The position numbers and the translations under genes are program-made. Below, in pieces: positions 8,659 to 18,480 of a stretch of DNA of 64,000 bases (its first letter is position 1; each line of letters begins with the position of its first letter). The DNA is from Nocardiopsis metallicus (GTDB lineage Bacteria; Actinomycetota; Actinomycetes; Streptosporangiales; Streptosporangiaceae): NCBI RefSeq assembly GCF_014201115.1, contig NZ_JACHDO010000001.1, forward strand, positions 372,001-436,000, read 5' to 3'. Under the pieces are notes generated by a model. The model saw only the letters and a list, made by a program, of their open reading frames with translations, ran no database searches and was not told the DNA's origin.

Positions 8659-10425
8659 ATGAGCTCTTCCTCCCAGCCTGACGCGGCAGAGATGACCCGG
8701 CGGTTCCGAGAGGTGGCCGAGCGGGTGCTCGACGCACTTCTCGCCGACGCCCCCGAGTGGGCGCTGGGCCTGGGGGACACCCGAGGGGCGCACCGGCTCA
8801 CCGACTACTCGGTGGAGGCCGACGCCCGCCGGGGCGACATGCTCGCCGACGCCCTCGGTTCGCTGGACGAGATCGACGCCGACCTCATCTCCGCCGACGA
8901 CCAGGTCGACCTGGAGATGCTCCGGACCAGGATCAGCGCGGACCTGTGGCACACCTGTGAGCTGCGCCCGCACACCTGGGATCCGCTCTACCACTCACCG
9001 GGCGAGGCCGTCTACGCGCTCCTGGAGCGCGACACCCTCCCGGTCCCCGAACGCCTGGAGGCGCTGGCCGCGCGCTGCGCCGCCCTGCCCGCCTACCTGG
9101 AGACCGCGCGCGACCGCCTCTCCGAGGGCCCCGGTATGCCCCGCGTGCACGTGGAGACCGCCCTGGGCCAGCTCGAGGGCGCCCGCACGATGCTCGCCGA
9201 GGCCGTGCCCGCCCTGGCCGCCGAGCACCCCGAACACGCCGCCGGGGTCGAGCCCGCGCGCACGGCCGCCCTGGCCGCGCTGGAGGAGTACACCTCCTGG
9301 CTGCGCACCGAACTGGAGTTCGCCACCGCCGACCCGCGCCTGGGCGCCCGCCGGTTCGCCGCTCAGCTCTGGTACACCCTGGACTCCGAACTCTCCCCGG
9401 ACGCGCTGCTGGTGCGTGCCGAAAGCGACCTCCTGGCCACGGAGGAGGCCATCGCCGAGGCCGCCGCCGAGTACGCGGACGAACCCCGCCGCCCCGGGCA
9501 GGTCGCCGAGGTGCTCTCCGCCCTGGCCGACGAGTTCACCCTCGCCCCCGAGGGCGTCGTCCCGGCCTGCACCGAAGCCCTGGAGCACCTGTACACCCGG
9601 GTCCGGGAACTGGATCTGGCCACGGTTCACGACGACCCGGTCAGCGTTATCCCGATGCCGGTCTCCCGCCGCGGTGTGGCGGTCGCCTACTGCGACCCGC
9701 CCGGGCCGCTGGACCCGAGCTCCCACTCGCAGACCACCCGTCTCCCGCCGCCACCACCGAACGAACCCCTGCGGCGTCAGCCGACCTTCATCGCCGTGGC
9801 CCCGCCGCCCGAGGACTGGCCCCTCGAGCGCCGGACCTCCTTCCTGCGCGAGTACAACGCGGGCATGCTGCGCAACCTGATGGCCCACGAGGCACTGCCC
9901 GGCCACGCACTCCAACTCGCCCACGCCGCCCGCCACCGGGGACACACCCGGGTGCGCTCGGTCCTGATGAGCGGCACCTTCATCGAGGGCTGGGCAGTCC
10001 ACTCCGAGCAGGTCCTGGCCGCGCACGGGTGGTCCGGGGAGAGCACCCCCGACACCCGCCGCGCCAACCTCGCCCTGCGCATGGTCCAGCTCAAGATGCG
10101 ACTGCGGGCCGTCCTCAACGCGATCCTGGACGTGCGCGTGCACACCGGGGACATCACCGAGGAGGAAGCGATCACGCTGCTCACCGAGCGCGGCCACCAG
10201 GAGGAGGGCGAGGCGGCCGGAAAGTGGCGGCGCGCCCTGCTCACCAGCGCCCAGCTGTCCTCGTACTACGTCGGCTACGTCGAGGTCTCCGACATAGCCC
10301 GGGATCTGGCCGAGGCCCGTCCCGACGAGCCGCTGGGCCGGATCCACGACGCCATGCTCGCCCACGGCAACCCGTCTCCCCGCCACCTGAGGACCCTCCT
10401 GGGCCTGCGGTCTCCGGACCTGTGA
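8659..10425 (+). CDS. DUF885-family protein, putative zinc peptidase
   Basis: 588 residues, the usual length of the DUF885 family. The C-terminal half carries HEALPGHALQ, a HExxxGH-type metal site, followed ~35 residues later by FIEGWAVHSE, which supplies the third ligand/Glu in M2/M32-like gluzincin folds. No signal peptide or membrane segment, so it is cytosolic. Substrate unknown; peptide hydrolysis is inferred from the motif. The ATG at 8659 is preceded by an in-frame GTG at 8656. It converges on the DUF1232 gene 28 bp downstream. Confidence 0.85.
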   Translation: MSSSSQPDAAEMTRRFREVAERVLDALLADAPEWALGLGDTRGAHRLTDYSVEADARRGDMLADALGSLDEIDADLISADDQVDLEMLRTRISADLWHTCELRPHTWDPLYHSPGEAVYALLERDTLPVPERLEALAARCAALPAYLETARDRLSEGPGMPRVHVETALGQLEGARTMLAEAVPALAAEHPEHAAGVEPARTAALAALEEYTSWLRTELEFATADPRLGARRFAAQLWYTLDSELSPDALLVRAESDLLATEEAIAEAAAEYADEPRRPGQVAEVLSALADEFTLAPEGVVPACTEALEHLYTRVRELDLATVHDDPVSVIPMPVSRRGVAVAYCDPPGPLDPSSHSQTTRLPPPPPNEPLRRQPTFIAVAPPPEDWPLERRTSFLREYNAGMLRNLMAHEALPGHALQLAHAARHRGHTRVRSVLMSGTFIEGWAVHSEQVLAAHGWSGESTPDTRRANLALRMVQLKMRLRAVLNAILDVRVHTGDITEEEAITLLTERGHQEEGEAAGKWRRALLTSAQLSSYYVGYVEVSDIARDLAEARPDEPLGRIHDAMLAHGNPSPRHLRTLLGLRSPDL

Positions 10426-10453
10426 ACGCGCAACCGGACCGCGGCGGCGGGGT

Positions 10454-10876
10454 TCAGCGCCCCGATGGGCTGATCCCGGCCATACGGGCCAGAGCGGCGA
10501 GGCCGTCGTCGGTGCCCGGCCAGTGGGAGCGCACCGCCTCGAACCCGGCGCGGCGGACCACGCTGCGCAGGACGAACACCACCACGATGGCGTCGTCGGC
10601 GTAGCCGAGCACCGGGACGAAGTCGGGCACCAGGTCGAAGGGCGCGGCCAGGTAGGCCAGCAGCAGCGCGAGCCGTATCCGGACCCCGCGGGGGAGGGCG
10701 CGGTCGGCGGCCAGCCGCCGGATGAGCCGGAGCGCGTCGGGCAGCAGACGCAGCGCCTCCCGGAGCAGCCCGCCCCGGGGCCGGGCCGCGAACAGGGCCG
10801 CGACGAGCACGAGCCAGCTCAGCAGTAGGGCCGCGGTCACACCGATGAGCAGATCCCACCAGAACGGACCCGTCAT
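10454..10876 (-). CDS. YkvA/DUF1232-family membrane protein
   Basis: 140 residues. One N-terminal TM helix (WDLLIGVTAALLLSWLVLVA) is followed by an Arg-rich helix and the DUF1232 signature LLAYLAAPFDLVPDFVPVLGYADD, which is a second hydrophobic hairpin. The family is widespread and of unknown function. Its upstream region now ends in an IS701-type element 50 bp from the start codon, so its native promoter may be altered. Confidence 0.85.
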   Translation of the reverse strand: MTGPFWWDLLIGVTAALLLSWLVLVAALFAARPRGGLLREALRLLPDALRLIRRLAADRALPRGVRIRLALLLAYLAAPFDLVPDFVPVLGYADDAIVVVFVLRSVVRRAGFEAVRSHWPGTDDGLAALARMAGISPSGR

Positions 10877-10933
10877 CGCCGCTCCTGACTGCCTCTGGCC
10901 GGTGCCGGACAGCGGCCCACTCTAGCTTGGCGT

Positions 10934-12367
10934 TTAACCTGCTTGCTTGGCTCCGGGGTGCCCCGTAGTGCCCGTTTTGTTCTTCTTGGGAACCCCGTAT
11001 CGGGGAGCTGGACGCTTGTTCTGGCTCCCCACCGGACGCCCCGGACCAGGCCCGCAGGATTTCGGTGCACCCACACACACCGGCAGGTCAGCGCGAATGT
11101 ACCGAAACCCCCGACGCACCCGCGCCGGACTCATCCGGTCCGCTTCCACCAGCCGATGCCAGGGCAATCTGACCTGACGCGCCAACAACCGGGCCAGACG
11201 TAGCTGGGTATAGGCCACCACGACCAGCCAGGACCACCGGTCCGCCGATCGCGGGTCCCGTAGCCGGGGTGCGTTCCACCCCAACGACTGTTTGAGGAAG
11301 CGGAAGGTGTGCTCGATGTCGAACCGGCGCAAATAAGCCCACCACATCTGACTGACCTGCTCTGAGCGCATGCCGGTGGCTGAGGACCACAACCACAACG
11401 GTTTGGGATCGCGCCGCGAGGGCAAAGCCTGCACCTGCAACAACACCAGGGTGCCCTCGATCACCGGTAGCTCACCGGGGTGCTCGGCCCAGGCTGAGCG
11501 GTGGGTCAGCCGGGGATGCATCCGATCCCAGGAGCGCGCGGTGGCACTGCCGTAGCGGCGGGTGGCAGCGGTGGTCACCGTCTCCGGCTCGGGCCAGGTA
11601 TCGGGGGCGGCCATCCGTAGGGCAGCCCCGTGTTTGGGCGGGCGCCCGTTGGCTGAGATCGGTCGGTGCTCGGCTGGGCCGTAGAGCACCCGGTTGGAGG
11701 GCAACCGGCCCACCACCTGAACGGGCAGATCAGCGAGCAGATAGGCCAGACGAGGACTGTCATAGCCCGCGTCAACCACCACCACAATGTCGGGATCGCC
11801 CTGCTGGTGGTGTTCAGCCCTGATCAATCGGGCGATCAGCTGGCGGACTTGGTGGGCGGTGACGGTGGTGGGGTCCTCGTCACTGTGCAGGCGGCGCAGG
11901 TCCAGGGGCGCGGTCCAGGAGGTGGAGCCCTCTTCCAGTGCGACGATCATGGAGTAGGGCCAGCCCGGGACCATCTCGGCCTGGCCGGTGCCGCGCCCGT
12001 AGGTGTGGCACCAGGCCCGGTCAGGGCTGGTCCAGGCGTCCGGGCGCAGCCAGGGGGAGACATCGCAGGCCAACACGATGCGCCCGTGGAAGCGGGGCAG
12101 GGGCAGCGAGGCCAGGATCGATCGCAGTTGGGTGGTGTCGATGCTTCCGTGGGCCAGGGCGGCGTAGGCCGAGCCGTGGCCGCGGTGGTGTTCGGGCTCC
12201 AGGGAGAGTTGTGCCAGGTGGCGCACGGGGGTCGGGGTGCTGACCAGGGCTTCGCAGACCTCGAAGAGGGCGTCAGCACGTGTGGTCAGGCAGGCGTGGA
12301 ACTGGGAGCGGAATCGGGCCAATGTCGACAGTGGCTCGACAGGGGTGTGCTGGTGCAGCAGACTCAT
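10934..12367 (-). CDS. Transposase of the IS701-type element
   Basis: About 477 residues from the ATG at 12367 (MSLLHQHTPVEP). It matches a common Streptomyces transposase type: RGHGSAYAALAHG, VLACDVSPWLRPDA (first Asp), HTYGRGTGQAEMVPGWPYS, VVVDAGYDSPRL (second Asp) and RRFDIEHTFRFLKQSLGW (Glu). The DDE set therefore looks intact. The C-terminus is basic. GAAGG 8 nt before the ATG is buried in an inverted repeat (12372-12390 with 12414-12431), which should limit translation from read-through transcripts. In-frame codons upstream to 12412 are less likely starts. Confidence 0.88.
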   Translation of the reverse strand: MSLLHQHTPVEPLSTLARFRSQFHACLTTRADALFEVCEALVSTPTPVRHLAQLSLEPEHHRGHGSAYAALAHGSIDTTQLRSILASLPLPRFHGRIVLACDVSPWLRPDAWTSPDRAWCHTYGRGTGQAEMVPGWPYSMIVALEEGSTSWTAPLDLRRLHSDEDPTTVTAHQVRQLIARLIRAEHHQQGDPDIVVVVDAGYDSPRLAYLLADLPVQVVGRLPSNRVLYGPAEHRPISANGRPPKHGAALRMAAPDTWPEPETVTTAATRRYGSATARSWDRMHPRLTHRSAWAEHPGELPVIEGTLVLLQVQALPSRRDPKPLWLWSSATGMRSEQVSQMWWAYLRRFDIEHTFRFLKQSLGWNAPRLRDPRSADRWSWLVVVAYTQLRLARLLARQVRLPWHRLVEADRMSPARVRRGFRYIRADLPVCVGAPKSCGPGPGRPVGSQNKRPAPRYGVPKKNKTGTTGHPGAKQAG

Positions 12368-12371
12368 GGTG

Positions 12372-12431
12372 ACGGCCTTCGTTGTGATCAGGTGTGTTCG
12401 TGGTTGAAGCACATGATCACGCGAAGGCCGT
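12372..12431 (-). promoter_or_regulatory. Leader hairpin covering the transposase RBS (IS701-type)
   Basis: Arms 12372-12390 and 12414-12431 are complementary apart from one bulge/mismatch region (ACGGCCTTCG..TGATCA). On the minus-strand transcript the 3' arm contains GAAGG, the ribosome-binding site of the transposase. A transcript starting outside the element would fold it; one starting inside the loop would not. Confidence 0.6.
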
Positions 12432-12454
12432 TGTGCTGTCCGGGAAACAACGAA

Positions 12455-12486
12455 GCCCGTGACCGGGACGGTATCCGGTCACGGGC
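12455..12486 (-). terminator. Terminal hairpin of the IS701-type element
   Basis: Perfect 12-bp stem GCCCGTGACCGG/CCGGTCACGGGC with an 8-nt loop, 18 bp inside the element end that lies upstream of the transposase. It probably stops outside transcription from entering the transposase gene. Confidence 0.6.
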
Positions 12487-12513
12487 TCGAGGTTAAACGC
12501 CAAGCTAGACGCG

Positions 12514-12921
12514 GTGTGGGTCTCTTGTCCTGTTGGCGTCCCGCTCCACGCGCCTCCTCCAGCGGGTCCCCTCCCTTCTCCGACGTCAGTCGCCGTTCCC
12601 CGCCAAGGCCCCTCTCGCGGCGGGGAGCCGCTCTCGGCGGATTCCGAGTGGGCGCGGCGGGTCGGGGGCTTGCGTGCGCTCCCGGGTTTCCCGGCCGACC
12701 ACACGGAGAAGGGCGACCGGAACCGTCTCGCCCACCTGGAGCGGGCCGGGGCGGTGCTGGACGAGCTCGCCCCCGAGCGGCTCACCGGGGACGAGCGGGC
12801 CGGCCTCGCGCTGCCGCGGACCGAGCTCGAACGGCGTCGCGGCAGGGCAGGACGTCAGTCCGGCACCCTTTGGGGTGTGTGCCGCAGGGGTGATGCCGTG
12901 TTCGCGGTCAGGCTCTCGTGA
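12514..12921 (+). pseudogene. Possible gene relic next to the IS701-type element
   Basis: An open frame of 135 codons. Only the second half looks like protein: from about 12640, helical and charged (HLERAGAVLDELAPERL, then LALPRTELERRR), with strong third-position G/C. The first ~40 residues are Pro/Ser-rich and look non-coding. I recognise no family. It may be the tail of an old gene whose 5' part is gone, or a small hypothetical protein. Confidence 0.3.
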
Positions 12922-13148
12922 ACCTCAGCGATTCCCACTCTTCCTGGGTTGGTGGCCGGAGTCCCCTGCTCTTCCAAGCAGGGGAGGATGTCAACTGCGC
13001 ACACTGCTCGCCCCTCCCACCCCCCGGTCGTGACCGCTAGCGCCCGGTTCCGCCGACCGCCTCCGACGTTTTCCCCACCAGGCGCTTCTATGCTGGAGTG
13101 CGCAGCACGAGCAGTACGAATCGGTCAGGCGAGGGGAACGGACAAGCC

Positions 13149-13724
13149 ATGCGCGGTGCCGACGACGAGCCCGGGAACCAGGGAAACGACCTCCCCGAAG
13201 CGAGGACCGGGACGCGTGACGGGTACGAACGGCTCTGGACCCCGCACCGCATGGCCTACGTCAAGGGCGAGGGAAAGCCCACCGGCCCCGGCGCCGACGA
13301 CGGCTGCCCCTTCTGCCGCGCCCCCGGCCTGGCCGAGGAGGAGGGACTCGTGGTGGCCCGCGGCAAGTCCGCCTACGTCGTCCTCAACCTCTACCCCTAC
13401 AACAGCGGGCACCTCCTGGTGTGCCCCTACCGGCACGTCTCGGAGTACACCTCGCTGGACGAGAACGAGACCGCCGAGGTCGCCGAGCTCACCCAGACCG
13501 GCATCCGGACACTCACCGAGGCCTACCGCCCGCAGGGCTTCAACGTCGGGATGAACCTCGGTACCGTGGCCGGTGCCGGGATCGCCGCCCACCTCCACCA
13601 GCACATCGTGCCCCGTTGGGGCGGCGACACCAACTTCATGCCGGTGATCGGCCAGACCAAGGTCCTGCCCGAGATGCTCGAGCAGACCCGTTCCCGGCTG
13701 GCCGAACTCTGGACCCGGGAGTGA
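13149..13724 (+). CDS. HIT-family hydrolase/phosphorylase (Ap4A phosphorylase type)
   Basis: 191 residues. The histidine triad is HLHQHIVPRW near residue 150. Upstream are CPFCR and VLNLYPYNSGHLLVCPYRH, typical of the actinobacterial branch (Rv2613c type) that cleaves diadenosine tetraphosphate. GAGGGGAA precedes the ATG at 13149. As in mycobacteria and Streptomyces, it precedes the PIP synthase, PatA and PimA genes; the link to lipid synthesis is positional only. Cytosolic. Confidence 0.88.
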   Translation: MRGADDEPGNQGNDLPEARTGTRDGYERLWTPHRMAYVKGEGKPTGPGADDGCPFCRAPGLAEEEGLVVARGKSAYVVLNLYPYNSGHLLVCPYRHVSEYTSLDENETAEVAELTQTGIRTLTEAYRPQGFNVGMNLGTVAGAGIAAHLHQHIVPRWGGDTNFMPVIGQTKVLPEMLEQTRSRLAELWTRE

Positions 13725-13847
13725 GCCCGAGCCCGCCCCTGCCCCGCCTGATTCCCCACACCGACCGGCGCCCCTAGGCCGACGCCACCCCCAGCAGGTG
13801 CGGTTCCCGCCCCCACGACCCTTCCCGCCCTACGATCACAAGAAGAC

Positions 13848-14498
13848 ATGCTGAGAATCCTTCGCCCCATGATCTCAAGGGTCACCGCTCCGCTCGGCCG
13901 GAGCCTGGCCCGCATCGGCCTGACGCCGAACATCGTCACCATCATCGGTGCGACCGGTGTCGTCGTCAGCGCCCTCTACTTCTATCCGCGCGGCCAGCTC
14001 TACGCGGGCTCGGTGATCATCACCGTCTTCGCGCTCTTCGACATGCTCGACGGCGCGGTCGCCCGCGCCAAGGACAGCGCCAGCGCCTTCGGCGCCTTCC
14101 TCGACTCCAGCCTGGACCGGGTCGCCGACGCCGCGATCCTGGCCGGTCTCATGTGGTGGTTCGTGGGTGAGGGCGACGACCCGATGCTCGCTGGACTCAC
14201 CCTGTTCTGCCTGATCAGCGGCTTCATGGTGTCCTACATCAAGGCGCGGGCGGAAGGCCTGGGCGTCAACTGCGACGTCGGCGTGGCCGAACGCACCGAA
14301 CGCCTGGTGATCGTCCTGGTGGCGGTCGGGCTGAGCGAGCTCGGGGTCCCTTACATTCTCGCGGGCGGCCTGTGGCTGCTGGCCGGGATGAGCCTGCTCA
14401 CCATCCTCCAGCGCCTCGTGGAGACCCGCGCCCGCCTCAACGACCCCGGCTACGCCGGTGGCGAGGGCGAGGACGAGAAGACCAGCAACGGCGCCTGA
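13848..14498 (+). CDS. pgsA: CDP-alcohol phosphatidyltransferase, phosphatidylinositol phosphate synthase
   Basis: 216 residues with about six TM helices. The CDP-alcohol phosphotransferase signature DxxDGxxAR-x8-GxxxDxxxD is complete, beginning FDMLDGAVAR at ~65 and ending GAFLDSSLD. Neighbours patA and pimA show it is the PIP synthase, joining CDP-diacylglycerol to inositol phosphate for PI and PIM synthesis, rather than a phosphatidylglycerophosphate synthase. The C-terminal tail is acidic and cytosolic. Confidence 0.9.
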   Translation: MLRILRPMISRVTAPLGRSLARIGLTPNIVTIIGATGVVVSALYFYPRGQLYAGSVIITVFALFDMLDGAVARAKDSASAFGAFLDSSLDRVADAAILAGLMWWFVGEGDDPMLAGLTLFCLISGFMVSYIKARAEGLGVNCDVGVAERTERLVIVLVAVGLSELGVPYILAGGLWLLAGMSLLTILQRLVETRARLNDPGYAGGEGEDEKTSNGA

Positions 14499-14581
14499 GG
14501 CCCCGGCCGGACGGGCCTCGGGACACGCAGGACAGGCAACACGGACCGGGAGAACGGTCCAGGGAACACGAGGGAAACGAC

Positions 14582-15532
14582 GTGGACGAACGCATGGCCG
14601 ACCTGGCCTACTCGGCGGGGTGGACGTTGGTCCGCCGCTCACCCGAGCGGGCCGGGCGGGCGGTGTTCCAACGCCTGGCCGACCGGGCCTGGCGCACCCA
14701 CAACGACGGCACCCGCGGCCTGGAGCGCAACCTGCGCAGGCTCGTCGGCCCGCATGCCACGGACTCCCAGCTCAGGGCCTTGTCCAAGGCCGGGATGCGC
14801 TCCTACATGCGCTACTACTACGAGATGTTCCGACTGCCCGCCATGGGCCGGGAGCACATCCTCGCCAACACCCGCCAGCGCGGGGTGGAGGTGCTGGAGG
14901 AGCACGTCCGGTCCGGGCGGGGGGTCGTGGCGGCGCTGCCGCACATGGGCAACTGGGACCACGCGGGCGCCTGGATCGCCGCCCGCGGTACCCCGCTGAC
15001 CACCGTCGCCCAGCGGCTCAGCCCCGAAAGCCTCTTCCAGCGGTTCACCGCCTACCGGGAGTCCCTGGGCATGGAGGTGCTACCCCTGACCGGCGGGGCC
15101 GCCAACACCGTCGGGACGCTGGCCCGCCGTCTGCGCGAGGGCGGGCTGGTCTGCCTGCTCGCCGACCGCGACATCAACGGCACGGGACTGGAAGTGGACT
15201 TCTTCGGTGAGAAGGCCCGGATGCCCTCCGGCCCCGCCGCCCTGGCCCTGAACACCGGGGCCGCCCTGATGCCGGTCTCCCTCTGGTACGACGGCCCGCG
15301 CTGGAACATCCGTATCCACGACGAGATCCCCGTCGCCGCCGAGGGCACCCGCACCCGGCGGATCCAGGACACCACCCAGGAGCTGGCCCGGGTCTTCGAG
15401 GGCGCCATCGCCCGCCACCCCGAGGACTGGCACATGCTCCAGCCCGTGTTCAGCGCCGACCACGACGCCGACCGGGCCCGCCGCCGCGAGATCGAGGCGG
15501 CCACCTGGCACGGCCTGGAACAGCGGCGGTGA
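14582..15532 (+). CDS. patA: Phosphatidylinositol mannoside acyltransferase (PatA)
   Basis: 316 residues of the LpxL/HtrB-type lysophospholipid acyltransferase family. The HxxxxD catalytic motif is HMGNWD at ~120, with LADRDINGTGLEVDFFG and MPSGPAALAL later. It transfers an acyl chain to the mannose of PIM1/PIM2 at the inner membrane face. The GTG at 14582 has GAGGG at 7 nt; an ATG at 14594 is the alternative. It lies between pgsA and pimA, the conserved PIM order. Confidence 0.88.
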   Translation: MDERMADLAYSAGWTLVRRSPERAGRAVFQRLADRAWRTHNDGTRGLERNLRRLVGPHATDSQLRALSKAGMRSYMRYYYEMFRLPAMGREHILANTRQRGVEVLEEHVRSGRGVVAALPHMGNWDHAGAWIAARGTPLTTVAQRLSPESLFQRFTAYRESLGMEVLPLTGGAANTVGTLARRLREGGLVCLLADRDINGTGLEVDFFGEKARMPSGPAALALNTGAALMPVSLWYDGPRWNIRIHDEIPVAAEGTRTRRIQDTTQELARVFEGAIARHPEDWHMLQPVFSADHDADRARRREIEAATWHGLEQRR

Positions 15533-15609
15533 TCCGAGCGCTGTCACGGAGGCGGGTACCGGCGCAGGGCCGAGAACCCGGGGACGAACGGGAGAAGGGC
15601 TGGACCGGG

Positions 15610-16764
15610 ATGCGGGTCGGGATCGTCTGCCCCTACGCCTGGGACGTCCCCGGCGGGGTCCAGCAGCACATCGGCGACCTCGCCGAGGCGCTCACCGCCA
15701 TGGGCCACGAGGTCTCGGTGCTCGCCCCGGTCGGCGACGCCGACCACACCCCGCCGCCCTACCTGGTCCCGGCCGGGCGTCCCGTACCGGTGCCCTACAA
15801 CGGCTCGGTGGCCCGCCTGAGCTTCGGCCCGCGCACCGCTGCCCGGGTCCGCAGATGGATCGCCGAGGGCGGGTTCGACGTCCTGCACATCCACGAACCC
15901 GCCGCGCCCAGCGTCTCCCTGCTCGCCTGCTGGGCGGCGGAGGGGCCCATCGTCGCCACCTTCCACACCTCGAACCGGCGATCCCGGGCCATGGCCGCCA
16001 CCTCCACCGCCCTGCGTTCGGCCCTGGAGAAGATCAACGCGCGCGTGGCGGTCTCCGAGGCGGCCCGGCGCACCCTGGTCGAACACGTGGGCGGAGACGC
16101 CGTGCTCATCCCCAACGGCGTGTCCGTGCGCCGCTTCGCGCGCGCCGAACCCCTGCCCGGCTGGCCGGGGGAGGGCGGCTCCATCGGCTTCCTGGGCCGC
16201 CTGGACGAACCCCGCAAGGGTCTGGCCATCCTGCTGGCGGCCTTCACCCGGATGGCCCCGCACCGGCCCGGACTGCGCCTGCTGGTGGCCGGACCGGGCG
16301 AACCCGACCTGTCCGGGGTTCCCGAGCCGCTGCGCGAGCGGGTGGTGCTCCTCGGTCGGCTCGGCGACGCCGACAAGGTCCGCGCCTACCACTCCGCGGA
16401 CGTCTTCTGCGCGCCCAACCTGGGCGGGGAAAGCTTCGGCATCGTCCTGACCGAGGCGATGGCCGCCGGGGCCGCCGTCGTCGCCAGCGACATCCCGGCC
16501 TTTGCCGCCGTACTGGACGGCGGCGGCGCCGGAGAACTCTTCCGGGTCGGCGACCCCGACCACCTGGCCGAACGTGCCGGGGCCCTGCTGGACTCGCCCG
16601 AACTCCGCGCCCGCCTGTCCGTGGCCGCGCGCGAGGCGGTGCGCGCCTACGACTGGGACACCGTGGCCGCCGACATCGCCCACGTGTACGAGACCGTCCT
16701 GATGGGGGACGGCGAGAGCGGCGAGGGCACCGACGTCGTACGCCTCAGGGGTGGTCGGCCCTGA
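15610..16764 (+). CDS. pimA: Phosphatidylinositol alpha-mannosyltransferase (PimA)
   Basis: 384 residues, GT4 GT-B fold. The N-terminal domain starts MRVGIVCPYAWDVPGGVQQH, the donor-side domain has IGFLGRLDEPRKGL, and the GDP-mannose site is FCAPNLGGESFGIVLTEAMA (EX7E). It adds the first mannose of PIMs to PI on the cytosolic face. I start at ATG 15610, where the conserved family start lies; the frame is open back to a GTG at 15529 that overlaps the patA stop. Confidence 0.92.
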   Translation: MRVGIVCPYAWDVPGGVQQHIGDLAEALTAMGHEVSVLAPVGDADHTPPPYLVPAGRPVPVPYNGSVARLSFGPRTAARVRRWIAEGGFDVLHIHEPAAPSVSLLACWAAEGPIVATFHTSNRRSRAMAATSTALRSALEKINARVAVSEAARRTLVEHVGGDAVLIPNGVSVRRFARAEPLPGWPGEGGSIGFLGRLDEPRKGLAILLAAFTRMAPHRPGLRLLVAGPGEPDLSGVPEPLRERVVLLGRLGDADKVRAYHSADVFCAPNLGGESFGIVLTEAMAAGAAVVASDIPAFAAVLDGGGAGELFRVGDPDHLAERAGALLDSPELRARLSVAAREAVRAYDWDTVAADIAHVYETVLMGDGESGEGTDVVRLRGGRP

Positions 16765-16781
16765 TCGAGGACGTCGGTTTC

Positions 16782-17282
16782 GTGAGCGCGGTCGCCGCGG
16801 TCCTGCTCGCCCTGGTCCTGCTCAGCTTCTACCTGTCCTGGCGGGCCACCCGGCTGGACCGCCTCCACCACCGGGTGGAGACCGCGCGCGCCGCCCTGGA
16901 CGCGGCCCTGCTGCGCCGGGCCGCCGCCGTCCTGGACCTGGCCGCGGACCCCGGACTCGACCCCCTGACCGCGAAATCCCTGTCGGTCGCGGCCAATCAC
17001 GCACGGCGCGCCGGGGACGAGGAACGGGAACTCGCCGAGAGCGAACTCTCCCGGGAACTGCGCGCCGCCCTGCACCCCGCCCCGAAGGGCCCCTCCCGGG
17101 ACCGGCTGGCCGAGGTGGCGGTCGCCGCGCGCGGGGTGCACCTGGCCCGCGTCTTCCACAACGACGCCGTCTCCGACACCCGCCGTGCCCGCCGCTCCCG
17201 CCTGGTCCGCCTCCTGCGCCTGGCCGGTACCGCCGCACTGCCCGACTACTTCGAGATGGACGACCGGCCGCCGCAGCGCTGA
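16782..17282 (+). CDS. Conserved membrane-anchored protein of the PIM cluster
   Basis: About 166 residues: one N-terminal TM helix ([20 protein letters not shown]), then a cytosolic helical domain ([25 protein letters not shown], later [16 protein letters not shown]). A protein of this form follows pimA in Streptomyces and relatives; its function is unknown. The frame is open through the pimA stop. A CTG at 16761 overlapping the pimA stop would add seven residues (LIEDVGF), which look like the family N-terminus, so the start is uncertain. Confidence 0.75.
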   Translation: MSAVAAVLLALVLLSFYLSWRATRLDRLHHRVETARAALDAALLRRAAAVLDLAADPGLDPLTAKSLSVAANHARRAGDEERELAESELSRELRAALHPAPKGPSRDRLAEVAVAARGVHLARVFHNDAVSDTRRARRSRLVRLLRLAGTAALPDYFEMDDRPPQR

Positions 17283-17502
17283 AAACGCCGGTGCGCGGAC
17301 ACCGAACGGACAGCGTGGCCAGGCCGCACCTGCCAATACTCCAGCCTGGCCAAAGGTCACAAACAGGGTAGAACTAGGATGGGAGGCTGGTCGACCCAGG
17401 GTGCGCGGCGCCGACGGTGTCCGTGTACCCACGCGTGACCGCCGAGCCCGCTGCCCTGAGTCCGCACTGTCCGCTCAGCCGAAGAAACGGGAGCCCACCA
17501 CC

Positions 17503-18414
17503 GTGGCCACCAACGCATCGAACACCTCCGACAACGCCGTCGGTACCCAGCGCGTCAAGCGCGGCATGGCCGAGCAGCTCAAGAACGGCGTCATCATGGA
17601 CGTCGTCACGCCCGAGCAGGCCAAGATCGCCGAGGACGCCGGTGCCGTCGCGGTCATGGCCCTGGAGCGTGTGCCCGCCGACATCCGCAAGGACGGCGGC
17701 GTCGCCCGCATGTCCGACCCGGACATGATCGACGGCATCGTCGAGGCGGTCTCCATCCCGGTCATGGCCAAGGTCCGCATCGGACACTTCGTCGAGGCCC
17801 AGGTCCTGGAGTCCCTCGGTGTGGACTTCATCGACGAGTCCGAGGTCCTCACCCCGGCCGACGAGGCCTACCACATCGACAAGTGGGCGTTCACCGTCCC
17901 CTTCGTCTGCGGCGCCACCAACCTCGGCGAGGCCCTGCGCCGGATCGCCGAGGGCGCGGCCATGATCCGCTCCAAGGGCGAGGCCGGTACCGGTAACGTC
18001 GTCGAGGCCACCCGCCACATGCGGTCCATCAACGGCGAGATCAAGCGCCTGGGCACCCTGGACGAGCCCGAGCTGTTCGGTGCCGCCAAGGAGCTGCGCG
18101 CCCCGTACGAGATCGTCAAGGAGGTCGCCCAGCTGGGCAAGCTCCCCGTGCCGCTGTTCTCCGCCGGCGGAGTGGCCACCCCCGCCGACGCCGCGCTGAT
18201 GCGCCAGCTGGGCGCCCAGAGCGTGTTCGTCGGTTCGGGCATCTTCAAGTCCGGTGACCCGGCCAAGCGAGCCGACGCCATCGTTCAGGCGACCCTGCAC
18301 TACGAGGACCCGTCCGTCATCGCCCGCGTCTCGCGCGGCCTGGGCGAGGCCATGGTCGGCATCAACCTGGACGAGCTGTCCGACTCCCAGCGCTACGCCG
18401 GTCGCGGCTGGTAG
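17503..18414 (+). CDS. pdxS: Pyridoxal 5'-phosphate synthase lyase subunit PdxS
   Basis: 303 residues. Begins [23 protein letters not shown], with [31 protein letters not shown] (catalytic Lys) and [14 protein letters not shown]: a full-length (beta-alpha)8 PdxS. It makes PLP from ribose 5-phosphate, glyceraldehyde 3-phosphate and ammonia delivered by PdxT. The GTG at 17503 follows GGGAG. A strong hairpin separates it from pdxT. Confidence 0.96.
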   Translation: MATNASNTSDNAVGTQRVKRGMAEQLKNGVIMDVVTPEQAKIAEDAGAVAVMALERVPADIRKDGGVARMSDPDMIDGIVEAVSIPVMAKVRIGHFVEAQVLESLGVDFIDESEVLTPADEAYHIDKWAFTVPFVCGATNLGEALRRIAEGAAMIRSKGEAGTGNVVEATRHMRSINGEIKRLGTLDEPELFGAAKELRAPYEIVKEVAQLGKLPVPLFSAGGVATPADAALMRQLGAQSVFVGSGIFKSGDPAKRADAIVQATLHYEDPSVIARVSRGLGEAMVGINLDELSDSQRYAGRGW

Positions 18415-18440
18415 CGGCAGTAGACAGGGCGATCGGACGG

Positions 18441-18480
18441 CGGCCGGGCGGTGGAAGGGAACCCTTCCGCCACCCGGCCG
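18441..18480 (+). terminator. Hairpin between pdxS and pdxT
   Basis: 18-bp stem with two G.U-compatible positions, left arm CGGCCGGGCGGTGGAAGG, 4-nt loop. It lies 27 bp after the pdxS stop. It could terminate, partly attenuate or protect the pdxS message. Confidence 0.65.

Larger units (their letters stand above)
10926..12504 (-). mobile_element. IS701-type insertion sequence with CTAG target duplication
   Basis: 1579 bp. The ends are perfect 15-bp inverted repeats, CTTGGCGTTTAACCT at 10926-10940 and its complement at 12490-12504. They are flanked by direct repeats CTAG at 10922-10925 and 12505-12508; 4-bp YTAR/CTAG duplications are characteristic of IS701. One transposase gene on the minus strand fills it. 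Intact ends and target repeats suggest a recent, simple insertion. Confidence 0.9.
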